Assembly: GCF_000719515.1 (NCBI RefSeq)
Contig: NZ_JOGR01000002.1
Coordinates: 248,001 to 312,000 of the forward strand
Length of the DNA: 64,000 nt
DNA from: Glycomyces sp. NRRL B-16210
GTDB lineage: Bacteria > Actinomycetota > Actinomycetes > Mycobacteriales > Micromonosporaceae
Direction: 5' to 3'
The position numbers and the translations under genes are program-made. The notes beneath the pieces were generated by a model that ran no database searches, had not been told where the DNA came from, and saw only the letters and a list, made by a program, of their open reading frames with translations. How positions within the stretch are numbered: position 1 is the stretch's first letter; the number at the start of each line of letters is the position of its first letter. Of the stretch, positions 55,593 through 62,981 are shown one piece after another.

Positions 55593-55635
55593 ACGGTCGG
55601 GGCCGCGGGGAACTAAGTCCCCGCGGCCCCGACCG
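55593..55635 (-). terminator. Terminator of the CE1-CBM2 esterase gene
   Basis: CGGTCGGGGCCGCGGGG (55593-55609) pairs with CCCCGCGGCCCCGACCG (55619-55635), a perfect 17-bp stem, 14 bases past the stop of the reverse-strand gene. Confidence 0.88.
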
Positions 55636-55648
55636 CTCCGCAATTCTC

Positions 55649-57013
55649 CTAAGCGGGTGTGCAGGTCACCGCTGGCGTGACCGGCGAGCCCGAGCCGATG
55701 AAGCCCCAGGCCGAGGACGCCGTCTGACCGGCGGCCACCGAGCCGTTCCAGCCCACGTCGCCCGCGGTCACGGTCGAGCCGCTCGCGCTCACGGTCGCGT
55801 TCCACGAACTGGAGATCGACTGGCCGCTGGGCCAGGTCCACGTCAGGGTCCAGCCACTGATAGCCGCGCTCCCCGCCGTGATGTCCACATTGGCCTGCCA
55901 GCCGGAGTCCCAGCTGCTGACCACCGTGATCGCCGCCGAGCACCCGCCCACCGGGTCTCCTGTCGGGTCCTCGGTGGGATCTTCGGTCGGGTCATCCGTG
56001 GGGTCTTCCGTCGGATCCTCAGTGGGGTCCTCGGTCGGATCCTCCGTCGGGTCGTCGGTCGGGTCCACCGAGCCGTCCAGCCCGAAGAACTCCAGCGCCC
56101 TGGCCGCCATGCCGTTCATCAACAGGCTGTGCCCCACGCCCTGGAGGCTCACGGCCTCGACCGCCGCCTGCGACCCGGTGCCGCCGTAGCGCGTCCGCGT
56201 CCAGTTCGGCTGCGGCGTGTCCGTGGAGTCCGGGGTCTGGCTGAGCCCGTGGACGTTCGTCCACTGGTCGATCTGCTCGCCGAAGTTCGGGTACTGGAGC
56301 ACGTCGTCGTTGGTGCCGTGCCAGATCTGCATCCGCGGCCACGGCCCGCTGTAACCGGGGTTGACCGAGCGGACCTCGTCGCCCCACTGCTGCGGGGTGC
56401 GGTCGAGCTGGCCCTGCGAGCACTGGGAGTTCCAGTCCGAGCCGTCGGTGGTCCGGAAGCACGTGAACGGCACGCCCGCGAAGGAGGCGCCCGCTTCGAA
56501 CACGTCCGGGTAGACCGCGAGCATCACGTTGGTCATCATCGCGCCCGAGGACATCCCGGTCGAGAAGATGTTGTCGGTGTCCACGTTGTAGGTGCTGACG
56601 GTCCAGTCGACCATGGACTTGACGCCGACCGAGTCGCTGCCGGTGCCGGTGAGCGACGCGGCGGACGAAACGTCCCAGCACTTGCTGGCGCGCGTCACCG
56701 ACGGGTAGACCACGATGAACCCGTACTGGTCGGCCAGTTGGTTCCATTCGGTGCCGTTGTAGAAGTCCTGGGCCGAGCCGCCGCACCAGTGGATGCCGAG
56801 TACTAGGGCGGGGTTCGGACTCACATTGTCCGGGACGTAGATGAACATCTGAATACTGCTCGGGTTGTTCCCGAAGTTGGTGACCTCGGTCAGTTGCGCG
56901 GCGCTGGCCGGTTTCGGCATCATCACCGCGATGAGCGCGGTCGCCGTGACGAAGAGCGCCGCCGCGGCGGCGATGATGCCTCTTCGCAGGCGTGGTTGGG
57001 TGAGTGCAGGCAT
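55649..57013 (-). CDS. Secreted PHB-depolymerase-like CE1 esterase (acetyl xylan/feruloyl esterase type) with CBM2
   Basis: 454 residues. Signal peptide ending PKPASAAQ (about 38). CE1/esterase_phb domain about 40-315: YVPDNVSPNPALVLGIHWCG, IVVYPSVTRASKCWDVSSAA, nucleophile IFSTGMSSGAMMTNVMLAVY (G-x-S-x-G), PRMQIWHGTNDDVLQYPNFG (acid) and VSLQGVGHSLLMNGMAA (His). A DPTE/DPTD linker (about 318-353) and a C-terminal family 2 carbohydrate-binding module (VVSSWDSGWQANVDITAGSA, WTLTWTWPSGQSISSSWNAT, SAWGFIGSG) follow. It should deacetylate or deferuloylate xylan while bound to cellulose or xylan. A LacI/CebR-like box lies upstream. Confidence 0.92.
   Translation of the reverse strand: MPALTQPRLRRGIIAAAAALFVTATALIAVMMPKPASAAQLTEVTNFGNNPSSIQMFIYVPDNVSPNPALVLGIHWCGGSAQDFYNGTEWNQLADQYGFIVVYPSVTRASKCWDVSSAASLTGTGSDSVGVKSMVDWTVSTYNVDTDNIFSTGMSSGAMMTNVMLAVYPDVFEAGASFAGVPFTCFRTTDGSDWNSQCSQGQLDRTPQQWGDEVRSVNPGYSGPWPRMQIWHGTNDDVLQYPNFGEQIDQWTNVHGLSQTPDSTDTPQPNWTRTRYGGTGSQAAVEAVSLQGVGHSLLMNGMAARALEFFGLDGSVDPTDDPTEDPTEDPTEDPTEDPTDDPTEDPTEDPTGDPVGGCSAAITVVSSWDSGWQANVDITAGSAAISGWTLTWTWPSGQSISSSWNATVSASGSTVTAGDVGWNGSVAAGQTASSAWGFIGSGSPVTPAVTCTPA
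55953..56069 (-). repeat. 12-bp coding minisatellite (Asp-Pro-Thr-Glu/Asp linker)
   Basis: Roughly nine 12-bp units of the type GACCCGACCGAG encode (DPT-E/D)n between the esterase and CBM2. Third positions vary between units, so the peptide is conserved more than the DNA. Confidence 0.88.
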
Positions 57014-57365
57014 GGGGGTCCTCTCTGGACGCTGCCGGGGCGTCTAGGCGGCCCGTTCTTCGAGCCGCGCGAGCCGGGAGAAGGTGTGGTCGCTGAACAC
57101 TGGTTCGCCGTGAGGGTGACTGAACTATATATCCATGAATATCGATATGCAAGCGCTTCCACGGGCCTCGGACCGGCGATCGGTCGGATAATGCGGTGAG
57201 CGGTGAGCGGTGAGCGGCCAGCGGCGAATGGAGGAGTGCGCGTACCTTGCGATGCGTGGCTCCCTACCGCGAGCGGCGGAGTGCGCGCCATCGAGACGCG
57301 CGGCCCGACCGTGAGCGGTGTGCGGTGGCCTGCGTGCCCGTCCCGATGTGCCCGGCGCTCGCCAG
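57014..57365. other. Esterase promoter region and short repeats
   Basis: 352 bases. From about 57120 an AT-rich patch (ACTATATATCCATGAATATC) likely holds the esterase promoter. 57195-57240 has GTGAGCG three times in tandem; GAGCGGCGGAGTGCGCG-like units occur near 57220 and 57280. No gene. Confidence 0.5.
57148..57161. promoter_or_regulatory. CebR/LacI-like operator upstream of the CE1-CBM2 gene
   Basis: TGCAAGCGCTTCCA matches the streptomycete CebR box TGGGAGCGCTCCCA at 11 of 14 positions and has the AAGCGCTT palindromic core. The position, 135 bases upstream of the start in an AT-rich patch, suits a cellobiose-type repressor site. Confidence 0.55.
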
Positions 57366-58001
57366 TCAGGCCTGCTTACCAGCCGCCGCCGCGACGCCCA
57401 GGCCGATCAGGGCCGTGCCACCGGCCCTGGCGAGCACGAGCTTGGGTCGCGGACGCCGCAGCGCGTCCCTCGCCGCCGAGGCCACCAGGCCCCAGCCGGT
57501 GTCGCAGGCCGCCGCCAGCGCCGCGAATGTCCCGCCGAGCAGCAGCATCTGCGCGGTCGCCGAGCCCGCGGCGCCGTTCACGAACTGCGGGAGAATCGCC
57601 AGGAAGAACAGAATCGACTTCGGGTTCAGCAGGCCCACCATGAAGCCCTCAGCCGCCGTCGCCAGCGCCCGCTTCGGGGTCGCGGACTCCAGGTCCGACT
57701 CGGCCATGAGCCCCTTGCGGTCGCGAAGCGCTTTGACGCCCAGGTAGATCAGGTACGCCGCGCCCGCGTACTTGACGATGGCGAACGCCAGCGCCGACTC
57801 CTGAATGAGCGCGCCGAGCCCGAGCGCCGCGAGCGCGGCGGCGCAGAAGGTTCCCGCGGCGTTCCCCCATGCCGTCAGGATCGCCTGCCTGCGCCCGTAG
57901 GCGAGCGCGCGGCCGATGACGAACATGACCGACGGGCCGGGGATGAGGATCACGATGAGCGAGGCGACGATGAACGCCAAGTACTGCGCGGTGCTGGACA
58001 T
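57366..58001 (-). CDS. LysE/RhtB-family amino-acid exporter
   Basis: 211 residues from ATG 58001. Six hydrophobic helices; family marks are AFIVASLIVILIPGPSVMFV (PGP motif in helix 1), GRRQAILTAWGNAAGTF, IVKYAGAAYLIYLGVKALRD (YLxxLG) and GFMVGLLNPKSILFFLAILP (G-x-x-N-P-K). Exports amino acids or homoserine lactone-type compounds with proton antiport; substrate unknown. It is the only gene between the esterase promoter region and a 700-base repeat region, where its own promoter must lie. Confidence 0.93.
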   Translation of the reverse strand: MSSTAQYLAFIVASLIVILIPGPSVMFVIGRALAYGRRQAILTAWGNAAGTFCAAALAALGLGALIQESALAFAIVKYAGAAYLIYLGVKALRDRKGLMAESDLESATPKRALATAAEGFMVGLLNPKSILFFLAILPQFVNGAAGSATAQMLLLGGTFAALAAACDTGWGLVASAARDALRRPRPKLVLARAGGTALIGLGVAAAAGKQA

Positions 58002-58039
58002 GCCCCGATCAAAGCACCGCCGGTTCCGCCGGGCAACTT

Positions 58040-58660
58040 GATTCGAGCGCCCCCGGCACCGCACCGGGTCCTGGCACCACACCGTCGTCCCGGCCTGGCA
58101 GCCGGATTCGAGCGCCGCACCGCCGCCCCAGCTCGGTGACTCGATTCGAGCGCCGCGTCGCCGTCCGGGTCCGGCAACCGGGCCCGGACGCTGCGCCACC
58201 GCACTGCCTCGGCGCCGTGCCGCCACACCGGTCCGGCAACCGGATCTGCGCGCCGCAGCGCCTCCGCGCTGCTCCGGTCCGGCAGGTCGATTCGCGCACC
58301 AGCGCCTCGGCTTCCCGGCGCTGCGCGGCCGTTTCGGCCCGGCAATCTGAATTTACCGCCTCGGCGTCGTGCCGCAGCGCTCCAGGGCCCCGGCCTGGCA
58401 ACCGGGCGCACCAGCGTCGCGGTGTTGCACCGCCGCTCCGGCCCGCCAACTTGATTCGAGCGCTGCGCCGCTGCCCCGGTCCGGCAATTCGATTCGTGCG
58501 CCAGCGCCCCGGCACCGCACGGCAGCCCCGGTCCGGTCCGACGACCCGACTCGAGCGACCCAGAGCCGCCTTCTGTCCCGGCAGCCGGATTCGAGCGCCC
58601 CAGCGCCCCGGCGTCGTACCGCTGTCCCCGCCCAGCAACTCGATTCGTGTGTCCCTTCGC
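58040..58660. repeat. Irregular array of about 13 GGCAAC-GATTCGAGCGCC motifs
   Basis: GATTCGAGCG-like cores occur at about 58040, 58105, 58143, 58180, 58243, 58289, 58349, 58404, 58453, 58491, 58549, 58588 and 58642. Most are preceded by CCGGTCCGGCAA and followed by CGCC-CGGC-CCG. Steps range from 37 to 65 bp, so it is a decayed minisatellite, not a CRISPR. It fills the gap 58002-58870 between divergent genes. Confidence 0.75.
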
Positions 58661-58870
58661 TCGCGTCCCGCCTCTCCCCGCCGCGGTGTGCTCGTGCCCC
58701 GCTGCGCGCTCGGAACCTTCGTCCTTCAACGATCGATTCCTTTCGCACATCGGGCAGAGCGGGCACCACGGTCCATTCCGGACCGTGGGGCCCTTCCGCC
58801 GTTCCTCTCCTCGGACCGATGGCGCATGATGTGGGGAACCCTTCGATCCCTCATCCACACAGGAACGCTC

Positions 58871-60535
58871 ATGGACTTCCGACCAGGCCCGGAGACCCCT
58901 CCGCCGCCGCACGATTCTCCCCAAGGCCCGTCCGACGACTCCACCGTCACCTTCCAGCGTCTCCCCTCCGACCCTCTCTTCTCACCCGAATCCCTTCTGC
59001 TGGAAGAGGAACGCACCGTCCCGCGCCTCGTCGGCGGGCTCGGCCTCCTCGTCGTGCCGCTCGTCGCGGCCGTCATCGCCTACCTCCTGCCGACCCTCCG
59101 CACCATCCAGCTCAGCCGGCTCGAGAATCTGAGCGCCTTCAACCCCGCGCCCGAGTCCGGACCCGCCAACTACGACCGGATCTTCGACGACGGCCTGTTC
59201 GCCCAGGGCCTCGCGCACCTCGCGGGACCGATCGGGTTCATGGTCTTCACCGGCGCGGTCCTCGCCCCGCTCGCCGCCTGGTGCCTCCACCGGGCCGGCA
59301 CCACCGTCCGCACCGCCTCCCGCGTCGTCTGGAGCCTCGCCGCGGTCGGCTTCGCCCCCAGCGCGCTCACCTTCGCCTGGCTCGTCCACCGCATCGTCGG
59401 CGAGAGCGACCACGAAGTGAGCCTGTACGACTGGGCCGGGCTCGTCTCCGGCACGGTGCTCGGCCTCGGCGTCCTCGTCGGCCTCGCCGTCCAGCGCGGC
59501 ACCGGCCCCAAGACCGCCGCGGCGTTCACCGCCGCGGGCCTGACCGCGCTCGCCGTGACCGCCGCCGGGCTCCAGATGTTCGTCTTCGGCGACGTCACCG
59601 GCCTGCCCAGCGACGCCGCGACGCCGCTCGCGCAGATCTACACGGGCCTGCGCGGTGGCCTCGACGTCGGCGGCGCGACCGCGAAGTCCGTGCTGCTCTT
59701 GACGATCCTCGCCGTGCTCGGCCTCGCCGCCGCGGTCCTGTTCGCCGCGACGCGCACCCGGATCGACGTCGTGCCCGGCCCGATCGAACCGAGGGGCCGC
59801 CCCGCCGCCGCCATCGCGGGGGCCGCGGTGCTCCTGGTCCTCGTCGCGGCCGTCGGCTTCTACCTGCTGCCGTGGCTGACGCGCCTGGGCGAGGACATCA
59901 CCCAAGGCGAGTCCCTGTGGTTCGTCATCCGCCGCACCTGGGGCCCGCCCCTGGTCACGACCGGGATCGCCTTGACCGCGGCGGCCTTCGGCGGGTTCGC
60001 CATCGGCGCGGTCCGCCCCCTCGGCGACGCCTCGCGCTGGCTCCTGCTGCTGTTCGCGCCCTGGCTGTTCGTCGGCACCGGCCCGCTCGCGGCCGCGCAC
60101 CTCGAAGCGGTCGCCGGCGAAGGCCAGTACACGATCATCGGGTCGTTCCCGACGCGCGCGTGGGTCGCGATCCCGGTCCTGTTCGTCTTCACGGCCCTGT
60201 GCTGGGCCCTGGAGGACCGCCGCCGGGCGGCGGTCGCCGACGGCGCGACCACGGGCGAGGCCCGGCGCGCCTTCGCCGCCGCGGCCTGGCCGATGGCGGC
60301 GCTCATGGCCTTGGTGCTGCTGCTCGTGCACGTCCAGGACCAGCTCTGGAAGCAGTTGACGTTCCAGGACGGGCTCACCTCGGGCGCGATGAAATGGGCC
60401 CTGCAACGCCTCCAGTTCGAGGATTCCGGTGTGGGCCTTGGATTCCCGGTGCCGATCCTGGCCGTCTACGCGCTCGCCGCGGTTGCCTTCGCGATCTGGT
60501 ACCTGCCGCGCCTGACCGTCCGCGTCGGCCGCTGA
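58871..60535 (+). CDS. Large orphan integral membrane protein
   Basis: 554 residues from ATG 58871. A proline-rich cytosolic N-terminus (GPETPPPPHDSPQGPSDDS) is followed by about ten to twelve hydrophobic helices, for example LVGGLGLLVVPLVAAVIAYL, IGFMVFTGAVLAPLAAWCL, AAIAGAAVLLVLVAAVGFYL and AWVAIPVLFVFTALCWALE. The two halves have a similar helix order, each with a long external loop, suggesting an internal duplication. No ATP-binding or catalytic motif. It resembles membrane components of multi-helix transporters in overall form only. Monocistronic, ended by a strong hairpin. Confidence 0.82.
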   Translation: MDFRPGPETPPPPHDSPQGPSDDSTVTFQRLPSDPLFSPESLLLEEERTVPRLVGGLGLLVVPLVAAVIAYLLPTLRTIQLSRLENLSAFNPAPESGPANYDRIFDDGLFAQGLAHLAGPIGFMVFTGAVLAPLAAWCLHRAGTTVRTASRVVWSLAAVGFAPSALTFAWLVHRIVGESDHEVSLYDWAGLVSGTVLGLGVLVGLAVQRGTGPKTAAAFTAAGLTALAVTAAGLQMFVFGDVTGLPSDAATPLAQIYTGLRGGLDVGGATAKSVLLLTILAVLGLAAAVLFAATRTRIDVVPGPIEPRGRPAAAIAGAAVLLVLVAAVGFYLLPWLTRLGEDITQGESLWFVIRRTWGPPLVTTGIALTAAAFGGFAIGAVRPLGDASRWLLLLFAPWLFVGTGPLAAAHLEAVAGEGQYTIIGSFPTRAWVAIPVLFVFTALCWALEDRRRAAVADGATTGEARRAFAAAAWPMAALMALVLLLVHVQDQLWKQLTFQDGLTSGAMKWALQRLQFEDSGVGLGFPVPILAVYALAAVAFAIWYLPRLTVRVGR

Positions 60536-60540
60536 ACCGA

Positions 60541-60570
60541 GCGAGGGCCCGGCTCCGGCCGGGCCCTCGC
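60541..60570. terminator. Bidirectional terminator, 13-bp stem
   Basis: GCGAGGGCCCGGC (60541-60553), loop TCCG, GCCGGGCCCTCGC (60558-60570), between convergent genes ending at 60535 and 60573. Confidence 0.88.
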
Positions 60571-60572
60571 GT

Positions 60573-61115
60573 TCAGCCGCGGACGAACTCGATGTCGTGG
60601 AAGCGCCCCGCGGCGCTGTCGTAGTGGAGCCGCGCGCCCTCCATGTACCCGAACAGCGCGCCCCATTCGTCGTGCTCGGCCTCGGGGAACAGCGCGGTGA
60701 GCGCGCATTCGATGTGGCCGCCGTGGCCGATGACCAGGCCCGCGTCCCCGGCGCCGAGCGGCGCCATCAGCTCCGACCACTGCCGCGCCAGTGCGTGCGA
60801 GTAGGCGTGGACGGCGCTGCCGTTGCGGCCCACCAGCCGCGCCAGGCGGGTGAACGGCGCGCCGACGTCGTAGGCCGCCGCCTGTGACTCCTTGAGGAAC
60901 TCGTTGACGTTGGCCAGGGTCGGCAGTTCGACGGTGACCGCGAAGCCCATCGCGATGGCCGTCTCGCGCGCCCTGGGCGCGACGCTGGTGGCGACGACTT
61001 GGAAGGGGCCCATGAGGGTTCCGGACCAGCGGGCGAGTTCCACCCCTTCCTGGGAGAGGTGCACGGCCTCGTCCCCGGAGCGCTTGCTGTGCCGACGGAT
61101 CTCGAGCATGGGCAT
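60573..61115 (-). CDS. Histidine phosphatase-family (phosphoglycerate mutase-like) protein
   Basis: 180 residues from ATG 61115 (MPMLEIRRHSKR). The catalytic His is in EIRRHSKRSGDE (usually RHG; here RHS), followed by LSQEGVELARWSG, VVATSVAPRARETAIAMGFA (second Arg), and the later catalytic His in GLVIGHGGHIECAL. The final segment FGYMEGARLHYDSAAG fits. It is a phosphomonoesterase or mutase with unknown substrate. The RHS variant occurs in SixA-like and other small phosphatases. Stands alone on the reverse strand with a hairpin behind it. Confidence 0.88.
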   Translation of the reverse strand: MPMLEIRRHSKRSGDEAVHLSQEGVELARWSGTLMGPFQVVATSVAPRARETAIAMGFAVTVELPTLANVNEFLKESQAAAYDVGAPFTRLARLVGRNGSAVHAYSHALARQWSELMAPLGAGDAGLVIGHGGHIECALTALFPEAEHDEWGALFGYMEGARLHYDSAAGRFHDIEFVRG

Positions 61116-61319
61116 AGGCGGTTCTCTTCTCTTCTCGAACACGCTGCAAGGCTGGGGGAGCGTGTGGTGCGCCGGCGGTCCGCATCGAGCCTACGCGTGC
61201 GGGCGGGCCAGCCCGTGTGCGGCCGAGACCTACAGTAAGGCCCCGGTCGCACTGGGACGCAAGGGCCCTCCGGGCTCGGTGCAGCCGTTTCGTCCCGCGA
61301 TTTCCACTGTGTCGCCCGT

Positions 61320-62147
61320 TCAGGGCTTGACGGCGATCCCGGCCATGTGGGTCCGCTCGAACGGTTCGAGGTCCTCGGCGGCGGGCACGTTGCCGTCGGC
61401 CTCTCCGGGGTGCCAGCGCGGTATGAAGTCCAGGCCCGGGGCGACCATCGGCATCCCCTGGAAGTGGCCTCGGATCGCCTCGACCGGGCGGGCCCAGCCG
61501 TTGCCGAGCGTCTCCAGGCACGCGCGCGACAGGGCCCGCTGGGACGGGTCGCCGGTGTCGGGCCAGGCGGTGATGAACAGGTGTGAGCCGGAGGCCAAGG
61601 GCGCCATGAGGGTCGCGATGATCGCGTCGGGGTCCTCGGCGTCGGCGATCTGCATGAGCGTGTTGAGGAGCATGAGCGCGACCGGCCGGTCGAAGTCGAG
61701 GTGCGCGCGCAGGTCGGGGTTGGTGAGGATCGCGGCGGGGTCGCGCAGGTCGGCGGTCACGACGGTGGTCGTCCGGTCGTCGGCGAGCAGCGCCCGGCCG
61801 TGCGAGAGGACCATCGGGTCGTTGTCGACGTAGACGACGCGTGCGCGCGGGTCGAGCTCCTGGGCGACCTCGTGGGTGTTCGGGGCGGCGGGCAGTCCGC
61901 ACCCGATGTCGATGATCTGGTCGATCCCGGCCCGGCCCACCATGTACCGGACGCCGCGGGCGAGGGCGTCCCGGTTGAGGCGGGCGGCGTCGGCGATCCG
62001 GGGGAGGGCCCGGGTGAAGACCTCGGCGGCCTCGCGGTCGGCCTTGAAGTTCTCCTTGCCGCCGAGGAGCGCGTCGTAGACGCGGGCAGTCGAGGGCACC
62101 TCGGGGTCGATCCCGGATGGTGGCCACTCGGGGGCTGCGTCGTACAC
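61320..62147 (-). CDS. DUF574-type SAM-dependent methyltransferase
   Basis: 275 residues from GTG 62147. VPSTARVYDALLGGKENFKA and DREAAEVFTRALPRIADAAR form the signature opening of the actinobacterial DUF574 (SAM-dependent methyltransferase) family. Then IDQIIDIGCGLPAAPNTHEV (motif I), RVVYVDNDPMVLSHGRALLA, TTTVVTADLRDPAAILTNPD and HFQGMPMVAPGLDFIPRWHP. Actinomycetes have dozens of copies, often near regulators; their target is still unclear. No partner operon genes here. Confidence 0.94.
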   Translation of the reverse strand: MYDAAPEWPPSGIDPEVPSTARVYDALLGGKENFKADREAAEVFTRALPRIADAARLNRDALARGVRYMVGRAGIDQIIDIGCGLPAAPNTHEVAQELDPRARVVYVDNDPMVLSHGRALLADDRTTTVVTADLRDPAAILTNPDLRAHLDFDRPVALMLLNTLMQIADAEDPDAIIATLMAPLASGSHLFITAWPDTGDPSQRALSRACLETLGNGWARPVEAIRGHFQGMPMVAPGLDFIPRWHPGEADGNVPAAEDLEPFERTHMAGIAVKP

Positions 62148-62447
62148 GGCGTTCCAATCGGCGGAGTGTGGGGCGTTGCGCAGGGGGATCGTTGCGCCGC
62201 GGCCTTCCGCGTCGCGGTTCGCCCGGGGTCGGCGAACGGTCCCGTCGCCGGCGCGGGACGTCGGTCCAGCCTACGCCATCGGTCTCGGTAAAGTGCGCCG
62301 GCGCGGTGGCCCTGTGACCGGATCGCGTCCCTGCGTCGAGTCCACGTTCGACTGCCGCGCACCGTGATGCGGGCGTTCGCGTCCGGCGCCCCGGCCGGGT
62401 GGCGGACGACACGGGCCACCGGGCTGGCCTGGCAGTATGCTTGCCGG
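62148..62447. other. Divergent spacer between methyltransferase and MarR genes
   Basis: 300 bases, no gene seen. CAGTATGCT just upstream of the MarR start may be a -10 region (about 62434-62442), implying a very short leader. Otherwise GC-rich without clear repeats. Confidence 0.4.
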
Positions 62448-62930
62448 ATGGAGGAGTACGCGGGCGAGCCGATGTCCATGGGCGCCGCTCTGGTGCGCAC
62501 GGCGTTCCTGGTCGACGCGGTCTACGCCGACTCGGTCCGCGACTTCGACCTCACCGTCCCGCAGGCGCAGGTGCTGTGCGTCCTCATCTCGCGCCCACAC
62601 GGGATGTTCGAGCTCGCCAAGACCCTCGGTCTGGCCAAGTCGAGCATCTCCGGTCTCATCGACCGCTGCGTCAAGCGCGGCCTGGTCCGGCGCGAGGCCG
62701 ACCCGGGCGACGGCCGGGCCTTCCTGGTCGCGCTTACCGACAAGGGCGGGCGGCTCGCCGAGGAGTTCCACGCCGTGACGACCCGGCGCGTGGCCGAGCT
62801 GCCGCTGGCGCTCGCCGAGGAGGAGCGAGAGGTCCTCAACGGCCTGCTCACGCGGGTGGTCGAGGCCAACAAGGTGCCGGTGGTCTTCACCGACGAGGCC
62901 TGTCCGAACGCCGGGCGCGAGGCCTCCTGA
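62448..62930 (+). CDS. MarR-family transcriptional regulator
   Basis: 160 residues from ATG 62448. Winged helix: FDLTVPQAQVLCVLISRPHG, MFELAKTLGLAKSSISGLID, RCVKRGLVRREADPGDGRAF (wing with DxR) and LVALTDKGGRLAEEF. Dimerisation helices at both ends. Target and ligand unknown; it faces the flavin oxidoreductase gene convergently and the DUF574 gene divergently. Confidence 0.93.
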   Translation: MEEYAGEPMSMGAALVRTAFLVDAVYADSVRDFDLTVPQAQVLCVLISRPHGMFELAKTLGLAKSSISGLIDRCVKRGLVRREADPGDGRAFLVALTDKGGRLAEEFHAVTTRRVAELPLALAEEEREVLNGLLTRVVEANKVPVVFTDEACPNAGREAS

Positions 62931-62981
62931 CGAAGCCCCCGCCGCACCGGTAAGGGCGCGACGAGGGCTCCGAGGCGCAGT

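Noticed and set aside
54824..55594. N-terminal extension of the thioesterase through the 81-bp repeats (405-residue protein)
   Set aside because: The extension is 27-residue low-complexity sequence created by a repeat length divisible by three. The hotdog family starts at ATG 54823.
53826..58660. CRISPR-like arrays
   Set aside because: Repeat units are long (37-82 bp), degenerate and adjoin each other without unique spacers, and no cas gene is in the window.
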